A stretch of DNA of 64,000 nucleotides, from the NCBI GenBank assembly GCA_020284085.1, contig JACEVL010000100.1:131501-195500 (forward strand), read 5' to 3'. Positions 18,604-64,000 of this stretch are shown here, piece by piece. Under the pieces are notes generated by a model. That model worked only from the letters and a program-made list of their open reading frames with translations. It did no database searches and had not been told where the DNA came from. Every line of letters begins with the position of its first letter. The first letter of the stretch is position 1. Source of the DNA: Aporrectodea caliginosa (Eukaryota; Annelida; Clitellata; Crassiclitellata; Lumbricidae). A program made the position numbers and the translations under genes.

Positions 18604-18624
18604 CAGCCATGAAAATGTGTTTGT

Positions 18625-18862
18625 TGAGGTTGTTTTACTCGTCGCCTACCGGCTCCGGAAGACGCGGAACTCCAAGCCATTTGTCGCGCACATCGACAAG
18701 CTGCGACCCAGCTACGATGAGGACTTTGAGGAGACGGGCGGACCCGCCGCTCCGATTCCTGGTGCGCCCGGCCCGAGAGCCGCGACGCCTTCCATCTCCG
18801 AGGTTGACGCCTCGGATCGACGACCGAAGAGGACGGTACGCCTACCGGCCCGCTACCGCTAG
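18625..18862 (+). pseudogene. Residual Gypsy integrase C-terminus
   Basis: Frame encoding VAYRLRKTRNSKPFVAHIDK followed by LRPSYDED and a Pro/Arg-rich tail, stop at 18860. KPFVAHIDKLRPY-like ends are typical of Gypsy integrases. The catalytic core is missing, so an internal deletion joins the start of reverse transcriptase to this tail. Confidence 0.8.
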
Positions 18863-19557
18863 AGACTCGCGATCTCTGCGCGTCTCCGAGTGACAGGCGA
18901 CGAACGATGGTGAGCGCCTTCGCCGAGTGCTGCTGTCTGGCACCCCTCGTCGGCCCGGACTCTGATACGCTCGTCGGCCCGGACTCTGTACGGTCCCCGT
19001 CCTTCCCCCAGACGCCTTTTGTCTGGGGATGCGTAAGCCCTCCGTCCCTGACGTCGAGAGACCATGGCTGTCCTCCTTTGTCCTTCCCCAGACGCTTTTT
19101 GTCTGGGGACGCGTTAAGCCCTCCGTCCTAGACGTAGAGAGACCATGGCTTTCCCTTGTTTATTGTGTAATCGTTATGTCTGTAAAAGCTTGATGCCGAG
19201 AAACGGCTTTTTATTGTTTGATTCTGTTGTTTTGATTGTTGGCCAGTTGGCCTCTGTTCTTTTTGTGTTTTATTCTGATGATTTTCTTTGGGCCGATGGC
19301 CACTGCGATGATTGAACTTTAGAGACTCTATCGGTCGCGTAGACCGCTCTTTGTTAGCTAGATAGGGCTTGGCTTAGCTGTTGGCTGGACTTTCCTTTTT
19401 GTAGGCGGGCTTTGGCTTTTGTGATTTTAGGGATCATAGACTTTGTTGGGCCCGTTGGCCACATTGTTGTATTGTGATTTTCCCTGCGGGTGCCCGGGAG
19501 ATATAGGGGGCATATCTCTCGTGGTGGGAGGAGGATGTGGCGTTTTTGCCAGGGACC
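18863..19557. other. Gypsy 3' untranslated region
   Basis: Contains a short direct repeat around CTTCCCCAGACGCTTTTTGTC and TCTGGGGA (19003-19030, 19083-19110) and ends in the purine-rich tract GGTGGGAGGAGGA before the 3' LTR. No gene seen. Confidence 0.6.
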
Positions 19558-20188
19558 ACCCTCGGTTTTTGGGACCACCCTCGGTTTTTGGGACCACCCT
19601 CGGTTTTTGGGCCTCCCTGTTTTTGGACCACCCTCGGGTTGCGGTAGGCATGGCAACTTAGCCTGAGGACTCCCTGCCCAAGGATCCTGCCCAGGGATCC
19701 CAGTCAGCCAAGGATCCCAGCCGAGGATCCCAGTCAGCCGAGGATCCCAGCCAAGGCCTCCCCCCGCCGAGGATCCCAGCCAAGGATCCCAGTCAGCCGA
19801 GGATCCCAGCCAAGGATCCCAGTCAGCCGAGGATCCCAGCCAAGGATCCCAGCCAAGGATCCCGGCCAGCCAAGGATCCCAGCCAAGGATCCCTGCCCAG
19901 CTGGGTATATATAGAGGGCGCTCTTGTGTAGTAGTTAAGACGAAGACGAAGTAGTAGAGAAGCTTGGTTGTTGAAATGGTGGTGTGTCGAATAAAGATCG
20001 TCTTTGAACTCTGGTGTTTGATTCCTTCGGTGGGTGACATTGATCGCTACGGCTAGTCGGCTGGCGGATGCTGAAGCCCTTCGATAGACGACGGAGGCCT
20101 TACTAACGCTCCCATCCTGAGCGACACGCGCCTTACACTCGCATCCTGAGAGAGAGACGTGAACAGGAGAAGGCCCGTTTCCGTTACA
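19558..20188 (+). repeat. 3' LTR
   Basis: Same length as the 5' LTR and no difference noticed on reading. TATATATA at 19906-19913, AATAAA at 19990-19995. Followed by CAACATATCCCACATCTGGC, which resembles the 22 bp preceding the 5' copy (15417-15438). Confidence 0.92.
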
Positions 20189-20719
20189 CAACATATCCCA
20201 CATCTGGCGATTTTGCAGCCCTCTGCGCACGAACCTTAGGAGCCGTAGCATGTATCTAGAATTCTAGATATAGATTTGGTTGCAATAAAGCAGTGTTAAA
20301 ATAATGTACAGTCTAATCTCATTGTTTAGAAATCAGTTTTTTAAACAGTAGGCCTAATTCCGACGTAGCTATGCACTGCGCCAAAGACCTCATGACTTTG
20401 AATTGCCAAATAAAGACGATCGTAGCTTCATCCCCGTGTGCTCTTTAAGTCAATATCAAAGAGATAGAACTGTTCGTAACTCAATCCAATCCATCGGTTC
20501 ACTGCCGTACTGACATCTGACGATAACACTAATAATTATAGCTATTTTCCCTTTTTTTTCTTCTATGTGAGAAGTTGCGGTCTGTCAACTTTCTATTTTC
20601 AATAAACGAAATTATATATATAATTCTTCACAATATTCTTGTAATTAAAATTATGGCTGATCGAGGTTCCGAACCAAAAGTTATAGCGGACAAATTGCAT
20701 TACATTAGCCTACGTTATT

Positions 20720-20828
20720 GCTCTTTAAAAACAGCCTTAAGACTCTGTTTAAGATTTATTATGATTAGACTTTCCTTTCCTTTTGTGCAGGATTCTTTTT
20801 GTTTTCGGTGCGTTATAAATTAAGGCAG

Positions 20829-20918
<90 letters not shown>

Positions 20919-20997
20919 AATAATATATTATAATAATAATAACGGTAATAATAATAATAGTAATAATAATAATAATAGTAATAATAATAATAATAAT
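20720..20997 (+). repeat. LINE 3' end with (GAT)n and (AAT)n tail
   Basis: 20720-20831 matches the 3' end of the LINE at 45440-46625 (TGTTTAAGATTTA-TATGATT, then TTTTGTGCA-GATTC). (GAT)n runs 20832-20919 and (AAT)n to 20997. The 28-Met frame across it is an artefact. Confidence 0.8.
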
Positions 20998-21067
20998 TCT
21001 TTCAGCATTAATGTGCTGTTATTTCTCTATGCCATTAAATTGCTTGTTTCAGTGTATTTTGGTGTTG

Positions 21068-21216
21068 AAGGACTCGGACTCGGACTTGGACTCGATCTGT
21101 TGTGACTCGGACTCGGACAGTCGGACTCGAACAACTCTGGACTCGGACTCGACTCGGACTCGGACTCGGCTTAGGTGGACTCGGACTCGACTCGGACTCG
21201 GCTTAGGTGGACTCGA
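21068..21216. repeat. Right subterminal (GGACTC)n repeats of the hAT element
   Basis: Runs of GACTCGGACTCGGACTC with two copies of GGCTTAGGTGGACTCG near the terminus. Confidence 0.92.
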
Positions 21217-21231
21217 CTACATCGATCACTG

Positions 21232-21290
21232 CCTGCTAGCCCATGTTCCCCTGGCCTGCTAGCCCATGTTCCCTGTCCCCTCCCTTCTTT
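21232..21290. repeat. Minisatellite, right part
   Basis: CCTGCTAGCCCATGTTCCCC units continue the array interrupted at 14793. Confidence 0.85.
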
Positions 21291-21300
21291 AGAGGGATAT

Positions 21301-21389
21301 AAATAGAGGATCCGAAGGGAGTGTCTGGAGAAAGGAGGAGGGACCTTCCCTCCTCCGTGCTCCAGACACTCCCTTCGGATCCTCTATTT
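21301..21389. repeat. Long inverted repeat, perfect 30-bp arms
   Basis: Arms 21301-21330 and 21360-21389 (AAATAGAGGATCCGAAGG... and its complement) are exact. The 29-bp loop contains its own inverted pair GGAGGAGGGA / TCCCTCCTCC, extending the hairpin. Confidence 0.95.
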
Positions 21390-21457
21390 ACGGATATGGT
21401 TTACTTGATACTCCGATAGTTTCTGTAACACCGGCCGCGGATATATCATCAGCTGAG

Positions 21458-22880
21458 CAGAGGCGGATTAAGGCATGTTCAACATGTTCGGCCGAACAGG
21501 GGCCCCACACTTGAGGGGCCCCCACACATGCAAAAGAATTTTTCCCAGTATTTTATAGGCCTAATTATTGTTATTTGTTATGTCTTATAGTAAAAATGAG
21601 CAAAAAACTCAGAATAAATTATTCGAAACTGCTCATTTTAATATGCACAAAAACACAACTTTTGCACATGTGTGGGCCCCTTCCCTTCCCTGGGCAAGAC
21701 GTATAATTATATACGTCCAAAAACAAGCTATAAGCATATAAATTCCCCAGGGAAGGGGTTACAATACAATACAATATTTCAAATATTCAGAAGTGCACAT
21801 TGAAGCCGGGCAACCATTAAGAGCCGTAGGTAGACTGAAAGAGGAAAGTTTTCAGCTTAGAGAGAACATCAGGTAGAGTGTTCTACATGGAGGGACCGGC
21901 AACTTTGACAAGACAAGACCTGTACGAGGAACAACATAGGCTTATAGGCCTATTTTCCAGCAGATGCTGATGGAAGAGAGGAGTGGCCTTTAACAGAGTT
22001 GCAAGGTGTGACCATGGAAGACAAGTAGGAAGGCAGATGACCTGCGCGTGTTCTGTACATGAGGAGTGCCAGATTTAAACAGAACACTCACAGACATGAA
22101 GCCAGTTTAGAGAACGAAAAGCAGGTGTGCTATATGGTCTCGGTAATAGAGTACAAGACACAGGCTTGCAGCCTGATACAGTATTGTAGTTAGAGGAAGC
22201 AGTCTGCATTCAGGGAGACCATAGAGTACCGAGTCCGAGCGAGTCGGAGTTGCAGTAAGTCAAGTCGCGTCAGAATAAGGCAGTGTATCAGTGTTTTCAG
22301 TTATGCTGAATCAAGAGTAGACGAAGCTGTCGGATTCTCCTAAACAAGAGCTACATTTTAACGAATAGCCTAATTGATGAATTTGCAAGCCAAAAGGCTC
22401 GCAAAATATGTGTATATATTCCATGACAATTTGAGCGATATTGATTGTCATTGTCAATTCATAATTTTGTTGTTGCTCTTAACTCTCTAACTGGTAGTTT
22501 AATTTGCTACAAACTGTAAACTGCAAACACTGTGACCAATCAGTTAAGGCTATATTGCTAGCCTAGCCTATTAGGCCTAGTTTTATTGTCTGTATTGTGG
22601 CAAGCCTGCAATTGTAATATTCTTTTACCATGAGCCACTCTAATATTGTTAAATAGTAAAAGATGTATAGTCTACTTTAAGTCAAAGTCTTTAACACTAT
22701 AGACTGGATAATTATAAACCCTAATGATATTGTACAAAAGGAAGAAGGCACGAATTAATAATAGAAAAATGTTGATTCGTTGAATATTACATGTTTTATC
22801 TGTACTTTTGTTGTGATTTTGTGGGGCTGGCCCCCACAGTTTTACTGAACAGGGCCCCCACATTTGTTAATCCGGCCCTG
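21458..22880. mobile_element. hAT-type element, 1423 bp, non-autonomous
   Basis: Ends CAGAGGCGGATTAA and, read inward, CAGGGCCGGATTAA, with GGGGCCCC-rich sequence just inside both. Perfect 8-bp duplication CAGCTGAG at 21450-21457 and 22881-22888. No transposase frame. A minus-strand LINE fragment (21765-22290) is nested inside. Confidence 0.92.
21765..22290 (-). pseudogene. LINE 3' fragment nested in the hAT element
   Basis: Starts with ACAATACAATACAATATTTC and continues with a body similar to 30412-30790 (AAGTGCACATTGAAGC, then GGAAAGTTT-AGCTTAGAG). Coding remnants of the reverse transcriptase C-terminus are scrambled. Confidence 0.6.
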
Positions 22881-22950
22881 CAGCTGAGTCTCATAAAGGG
22901 AAATACGAGTAAGCAAGATTAAGGTCAACTGCACACAGCGATTAAATTGC

Positions 22951-23146
22951 TCATCCAGAGGTGGCGGATCTCCAAAGCTTAGTGTGACGGAAACCCCATC
23001 TGAGCTCTCCGGGCAGCAGGGTAGAGTTCGGGTCTTGCACGGAGCAGCAGTTCGCGTGTCGCTCGAAGGAACGCAAGTCCGACCTTAGTGGTCTATCGAA
23101 GGACTTACACGCTCTCAGTCGATCGGCCGCTAGAGTCAAATCAACA
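22951..23146. other. Unassigned GC-rich stretch
   Basis: GC-rich, compositionally unlike its surroundings. No exon, RNA gene or known element recognised. Confidence 0.4.
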
Positions 23147-23382
23147 TTGTATTGTATTGTATTGTATTTGAACACTTGTTATAGCGCCCCTTCCAGATTC
23201 CCATTCAGAGGCGCTCGCGACTACTGCGCGGACGCTGAATCGGAGTTTAACGCCGAAGCGCATGAGCAATTGCGAGTGAAGGACTTGCCCAGGGTCCCTA
23301 CGCGGCGGCTTTTGAGGTGGATTCGAACCCGGCAACCCTCCAGCTGCAAGGCACCGAACATACCCCTACACCACCGCGCCCC
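23147..23382 (-). repeat. tRNA-derived SINE, family 1, minus copy
   Basis: On the minus strand it begins GGGGCGCGGTGGTGTAGGGG, has B box GGGTTCGAATCCACC, the block GGGCGCTATAACAAGTG and an (ACAAT)n tail at 23147-23167. The B-box strand reads GGATTCGAACCC on the plus strand. Confidence 0.9.
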
Positions 23383-23547
23383 AGTTGTATTGTGTTGTAT
23401 TGTATTGTACTCCACGTTTATATTGCGACCGAGCCACCCGCAGTAAAGATCCGAGAAATTAATCTCTGATAAACCGACCGACCGGGAATCGAATCCGGGC
23501 CGCCGGCGTTGCGAGCGGACTACCAACCCACTCGGCCACTCAGGACA
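23383..23547 (-). repeat. tRNA-derived SINE, family 2
   Basis: Minus strand: TCCTGAGTGGCCGAGTGGGT (A-box region, tRNA-Leu/Ser-like), then GGATTCGATTCCCGG (B box), an unrelated body and an ACAATACAACAC-type tail. Immediately abuts the family 1 SINE. Confidence 0.85.
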
Positions 23548-24169
23548 TGCCACTAGTTTTTGACACGATAGTCTCAACGATGCAATCAACACTGCATAGC
23601 GAAGTCAGAACAAGTCTCTCTCATCTCTCTAAATATATACCATTCACAATGGGGAAAAGGATGGGAACATGGGGAGGTCACCAAGGCCGATCACGACGAG
23701 GACAGTAGGCGAGTGACTGCAGGAGGTAAGGATAACGAAAACGAGGTCGAGTCCTGGGGAAATGGGCCGATGACGGTCTGGTCGGCCGAACCCCCGGCAA
23801 AAACAAATCCCAAAAATCGACCGGTCCTCCAAAATCAACAACCGTATTTAGCTGTCGTCGTTCAAGTATCCATTTCCCCGGCCTCGGCAGAAAAGGAACT
23901 CGAAGATTTTCAGTCCGTGATTTCCACCACGCTCTCCTGGCTCCGTTGTCCAGAGGAGGTGTTCGGAATGCGAGTCAGACCCGACACGATCGAGGGTATG
24001 TAGTCTGCGTCGGCAGTCGTCCGGCATCGTCGGACAGCGTGCTGCTCGGCGCTCGCCTATTGGTAGCGGGCAGTTAGGCGAACCGCCCGTTTAGGCCGCC
24101 TGTCCACCACGTCGGCCTCATTATCTGTAGGTGTCGCGTCCATTCGGTCAATCCCTTTTGGCAAATGAG

Positions 24170-25634
24170 CAGAGCTGCGGTCGTCCGTTGATCGTCTCGC
24201 GGATGTAGAGGGCGTTGTTATCGGCTCGGTTCTGCAATCTCGGGCGTGTCATATGGTTCACAGAGCTTCTCATTTGAGGCGATCGATCGATCGATCTCCT
24301 TGGTCGATCGCCTAGCCAAGGTCTAGTAGATCTTTTAATCGATCGCGCTCTATGAGTTAGACTCCAAGAGGAACCTGGAGCCAGACCATTATTTTATTTA
24401 TCTAATTTACATTACTTGTGAAAGTTCAGGCTAGGATCGATACAACATTGCACCGACAAGCAGAGGCGGCTTATCAACGGTTAATAAGTGCTGCGTTTAC
24501 TTTAGTAGTTAATAGACAACCATATAATATGCAGCTATACGAATACGATACACAAAATACGCTGTAGGCCTACACGAAAACCGATCTACGAGACATGTCC
24601 CGAGGTCGACCGCGCATCAATCGCCTACTCAATCCCGCGCGATCGATTTTCAGATCGCCTTCTATTTTCAAATGAGAAGCTCTGATGGTTCATGGCCACC
24701 GACTCCGGCTCTGGTGGCGTCGGCGCTTTATTCCCCGGTCGCTACGGTCTCGTTCGGGCGGTTCTGGGAGCGGCGAGCTTGGCGGCAGTTGCGGTCGATA
24801 TGATCGGCTCGCCCACAGTTGTAGCAGGTCACGTCGCAAATTCCCTGGAGGGCTCGTGCGGTCTCGGTCGGGGGCGAGCATCTCTACCCATTTCGTCATG
24901 CGTTGGAATTACCTGGCGTAGCTCCAGAAATTACTGATCGAGTCTCTTCTCCATCTCCCATTGCCAACTCCGCTGTTCGTCCCGCTGCGTCGTATGAACT
25001 GTGCCTGCGACGTTCACGTGGGTTTCCTGGGTTCCCCGCACTCGATTCTCTGGTCTTCTCCGGTTATCGGAGTCTGTCGTCCGCTGATAGGCCTCCAGAC
25101 GCAACGCCGTCTGGAGGCCTCTCTTCATCGAGAGTCTTCGGCGCTTGCTCGCGTACTTTGAGCTAAAGTTCTCGGTCCCGCATGACTTCCAAAAAAGCGT
25201 CTTTAGCGATGATCTGCGTGGTCTCATTGGAGGCACAACAAAATCGACTTTGTCCGCGACGGTCCACTTGTGTCTCGCACACACCTCAAATTGCACCAGC
25301 GATCGCGTCCCAACAAACTTGCTTGGTTCATCGATGCTGGTCGGTTTCGCAGCAGGCCAGCGACGCTCTGCAGTAGTTTCAGCATCGAATCTGTCGGTCC
25401 GTCCGTCTTCTCGCGGAAGCTCGCGATCACTTGATTCGGATCATCGAAGTTAAGGTCTCCCAGCAGACGGCTCCTGTCCGGCGACATCTCTGTCGCCGCT
25501 CTCCTCTCGGCAGACGTGGAAGCGTTTTCAGGCGTGGAGACTGACTGCACACTACCTTCGTTTGGGATGCTGGCTGCCATCGACGCATTGCCTTCTAACC
25601 CTCCTCGCCATTTACTGACAGGTCTCTGAATCAC
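24170..25634 (-). pseudogene. Second, decayed Gypsy gag-protease copy (interrupted by a hAT element)
   Basis: Minus-strand homolog of the frame at 16135-18603: pieces PDRSRLLGDLNFDDP, QFEVCARHKWTVADKVDF, TALRLEAYQRTTDSDNRR, knuckle CYNCGRADHIDRNC, then MNHMTRPR and ETINGRPQLC. Frameshifts and internal deletions break the gag core. The homology stops before the DTGS protease motif. The hAT element at 24261-24684 sits inside the MNH-TRPR coding stretch. It is diverged from the intact copy, so it belongs to a different family member or an older insertion. Confidence 0.88.
24261..24684. mobile_element. hAT-type MITE, 424 bp
   Basis: Ends CAGAGCTTCTCATTTGA and TCAAATGAGAAGCTCTG are an exact inverted pair. 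Perfect 8-bp duplication ATGGTTCA at 24253-24260 and 24685-24692. GATCGATC-rich interior, no coding capacity. Inserted in the decayed gag copy. Confidence 0.95.
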
Positions 25635-27203
25635 CCGTCTTCCTCGTCGAGCTGTCCTTACTTATGAAACAGTTTATAACATGCAACTGGTGATCGCTGG
25701 AGGCCTAGAAGAGCAGAGCCGACCGAGAACCAGACAGTTCTGCTCTATTATGAAAGAATTCCGTTTGATGCAGCATGTGGCTGGATCAACGCTCGGGCAT
25801 TGGGGACTGGCGCAACACCATTTCGACCACAGAAGATTGCATGATAGTGCATTTGCATGTCACACTTCCAGCGCTGTCAGATCATAGCATTGTATCCTTA
25901 TAACCATTCGGTCCACTCAAAAGGGTTACACGACAAGTCGGCTACTGCAACATTTCAATAATATTTAATTCATAAATTTATGTGAACTAGAAAGAAACTA
26001 CTGAAGATTTTGTTCCAGTTGGCGGCTCTTAATACCCGGAAAGTTCTTTAAAAAAATATCCGTTAAGATTGTGTATTGCGTCTGGTAGGCCTATCGAGGT
26101 TTAGGCCTAAGCTCGGCTTTCAATTAAAATTCCAATATAACAGGCCAACTGGGCGTTAAAGGGGATTAAAACAGAAGTCTTACACAAAATGGCCATACAT
26201 TTTGAGCCTTAATTGAGAAGGGTCTGCATGACGGACCACCTAACAACATCTGGCGGGAAACTGTTGGCGGCTTTCCACTTTTGGCTCGCGGGGCACACTT
26301 TGCGAACCACTTCGATGTTGAGTCAATTAAACCGATTTAATAACATATATTGAAAAGACAGTTAGACCTACTGTTGTGAACTTTGACAATTGAAAAGAAT
26401 AGAATTTAAAGAAGAATTCTGAGAAAAGTTATTGAATTGTTTTAATATAAATATAGGCCACGTGAGGCCCACGCGTAGGCTACGTTACTGTACGTCTTAG
26501 AGATAGTAGGCCTAACGTAGATTTAAGGCAAGTAGAGTTGTAAGATTAAGTTAGGGAAGGTATAGGCCCTAATCGATCTTTTGCACACCTGTATCTTAAA
26601 TGAAATCTGCAACTAAGGTGTTATCTTATCTGTACCTGGGGTCCATAAGGCACATGTAATCGGATGGCGTAGGATAAGACGTTGCCTGCATAGTGCTCTG
26701 TCGTCGCCTGTATTAGGTCTTCGCGTGGTCTCTATGTCAAGTAGACCCCTATACCTGTCCGACGCCGCTGCCGTGATATTACGATCCATGACATCACCGA
26801 TGATCTCTGACTGATTGATAGATAGATAAGGTGTTTGGCGAATGACTCAAGTGAGAAAGGTGAACTGACGATTTTCGGGAAGAGACCTCTGTAGCAGTAC
26901 AGTAACAAAACTATTCGACAACAATCGGCTTAGAATTTGAATAAAAACAAGGCATATGTAATCACGCAGTAACGTTACACACACGTGACAGCGATTTTAC
27001 GATTTCGACAGAGGAAGACTGCAACTCAGAGGAATTGTTAACTTCGTAAGGTAGACATACGTTTAGGCCTAACTGACGTGATCCACCGATCCATCGCTGA
27101 AATTTGTATGTTCTGTGCTTAAGCAATCCGCATCTGCTGCGAATAGAGGATGTTACAATAAGAATAGGCCTATATATAGCCTACTGATAGACGGTTGCAG
27201 AGA
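25635..27203. other. Intergenic sequence upstream of the macroglobulin gene
   Basis: No gene or element recognised. Several TAGGCCTA-type words occur (near 26088, 26103, 26510, 27064, 27167). TATATATA at 27171-27178 is only 26 bp from the ATG and is not claimed as a promoter. Confidence 0.5.
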
Positions 27204-63773
<36,570 letters not shown>

Positions 63774-64000
63774 GTAACTTTTATATTATGAACTTTATTT
63801 TGCCACAGTTGGACAGTAAAAAATTATTAAATACAAATACAAAGAAGACAGAAAACTTCACTTCAAAAAATATCATCATCATCATCATCATTGTGATGAG
63901 TAGCTGCTAAAGTTAATTGCTAGTTAACTCTGACTTGGTTTAGGGCAAGTCCTGTGTGAGAGATGTGTTGATGTCTGGCATAGTTGGTTTGTTGCGGCAC

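Larger units (their letters stand above)
15438..20188 (+). mobile_element. Ty3/Gypsy-type LTR retrotransposon, internally deleted
   Basis: Two near-identical 631-bp LTRs (15438-16068, 19558-20188) enclose a primer-binding-like site (TGGTACCAGAGCC from 16070), a gag-protease frame (16135-18603), a residual integrase C-terminus (18625-18862) and a purine-rich tract before the 3' LTR (19522-19535). Most of reverse transcriptase, RNase H and the integrase core are absent. Near-identity of the LTRs means a recent insertion. The 3' LTR may begin at TGTGGCG (19536), whereas the 5' LTR lacks about 15 bp there, so the outer boundary is approximate. Inserted within a hAT element. Confidence 0.9.
14794..21231. 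mobile_element. hAT-type DNA transposon, 6.4 kb, carrying a nested Gypsy element
   Basis: Left end CAGTGATGTAGTACTCGAG; right end, read inward, CAGTGATCGATGTAGTCGAG. Identical 8-bp duplications CCTGCTAG lie at 14786-14793 and 21232-21239. CAGTG ends and 8-bp duplications are typical of hAT elements. Both subterminal regions consist of GGACTC-type repeats (14812-14950, 21068-21216). No transposase was recognised in the remaining ~1.7 kb, so it is non-autonomous. Caution: the host array itself contains CCTGCTAG in each unit, which weakens the duplication evidence slightly. Confidence 0.85.

Noticed and set aside
20830..21105. Frame beginning with 29 methionines
   Set aside because: (GAT)n microsatellite tail of a LINE fragment.
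22951..23140. Ribosomal RNA fragment
   Set aside because: GC-rich and superficially rRNA-like, but no conserved rRNA block could be recognised on either strand.
27171..27178. TATA box for the macroglobulin gene
   Set aside because: Only 26 bp upstream of the ATG, which would leave almost no 5' UTR; TA-rich words are common here.

Overview
This is a piece of an animal nuclear genome: split genes with GT-AG introns, SINEs, LINEs, hAT elements and microsatellites. Both host genes are bilaterian families. A marine invertebrate fits the repeat-rich introns and the element mix, but I cannot name the species or phylum from sequence alone. The window holds two protein-coding genes in divergent (head-to-head) orientation, separated by about 15 kb of nested transposable elements.

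Left gene (minus strand, 386-11811): 11 phase-consistent exons encoding the first ~366 residues of the Rab3 GTPase-activating protein catalytic subunit (RAB3GAP1). The start codon is at 11811 and the gene runs off the left edge.

Intergenic region (about 11.8-27.2 kb): a GGGCCGTC-TIR element, minisatellites, then a 6.4-kb hAT-type element (14794-21231) whose interior is occupied by an internally deleted Ty3/Gypsy LTR retrotransposon with near-identical LTRs. A second hAT element (21458-22880), two tRNA-derived SINEs and a decayed minus-strand relative of the Gypsy gag-protease gene follow. That relative is interrupted by a third hAT element (24261-24684). The hAT calls rest on terminal inverted repeats plus perfect 8-bp target duplications.

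Right gene (plus strand, 27204-63773, running off the right edge): 30 exons, all joining in phase, encode 1321 residues of a secreted alpha-2-macroglobulin/thioester-family protein. It has a signal peptide, an LDL-receptor class A module in the bait-region position and a thioester site changed from the usual GCGEQ to GSAEQ. This is the architecture of Mcr/TEP6-type proteins, which lack the thioester. Its introns carry CR1/L2-like LINE fragments in both orientations, SINEs, microsatellites, a 42-bp minisatellite and a 343-bp hAT MITE.

The most unusual structures are copies of the second gene's own exons within its introns. A hairpin in intron 9 carries sense and antisense pieces of exon 10. 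A 508-bp inverted, SINE-interrupted, frameshifted copy of the exon 20/intron 20 region lies in intron 17, so it and its source flank the LDLa exon. I found no convincing new multi-gene system; the novelty is in element nesting, exon-derived duplications and the thioester-less macroglobulin.
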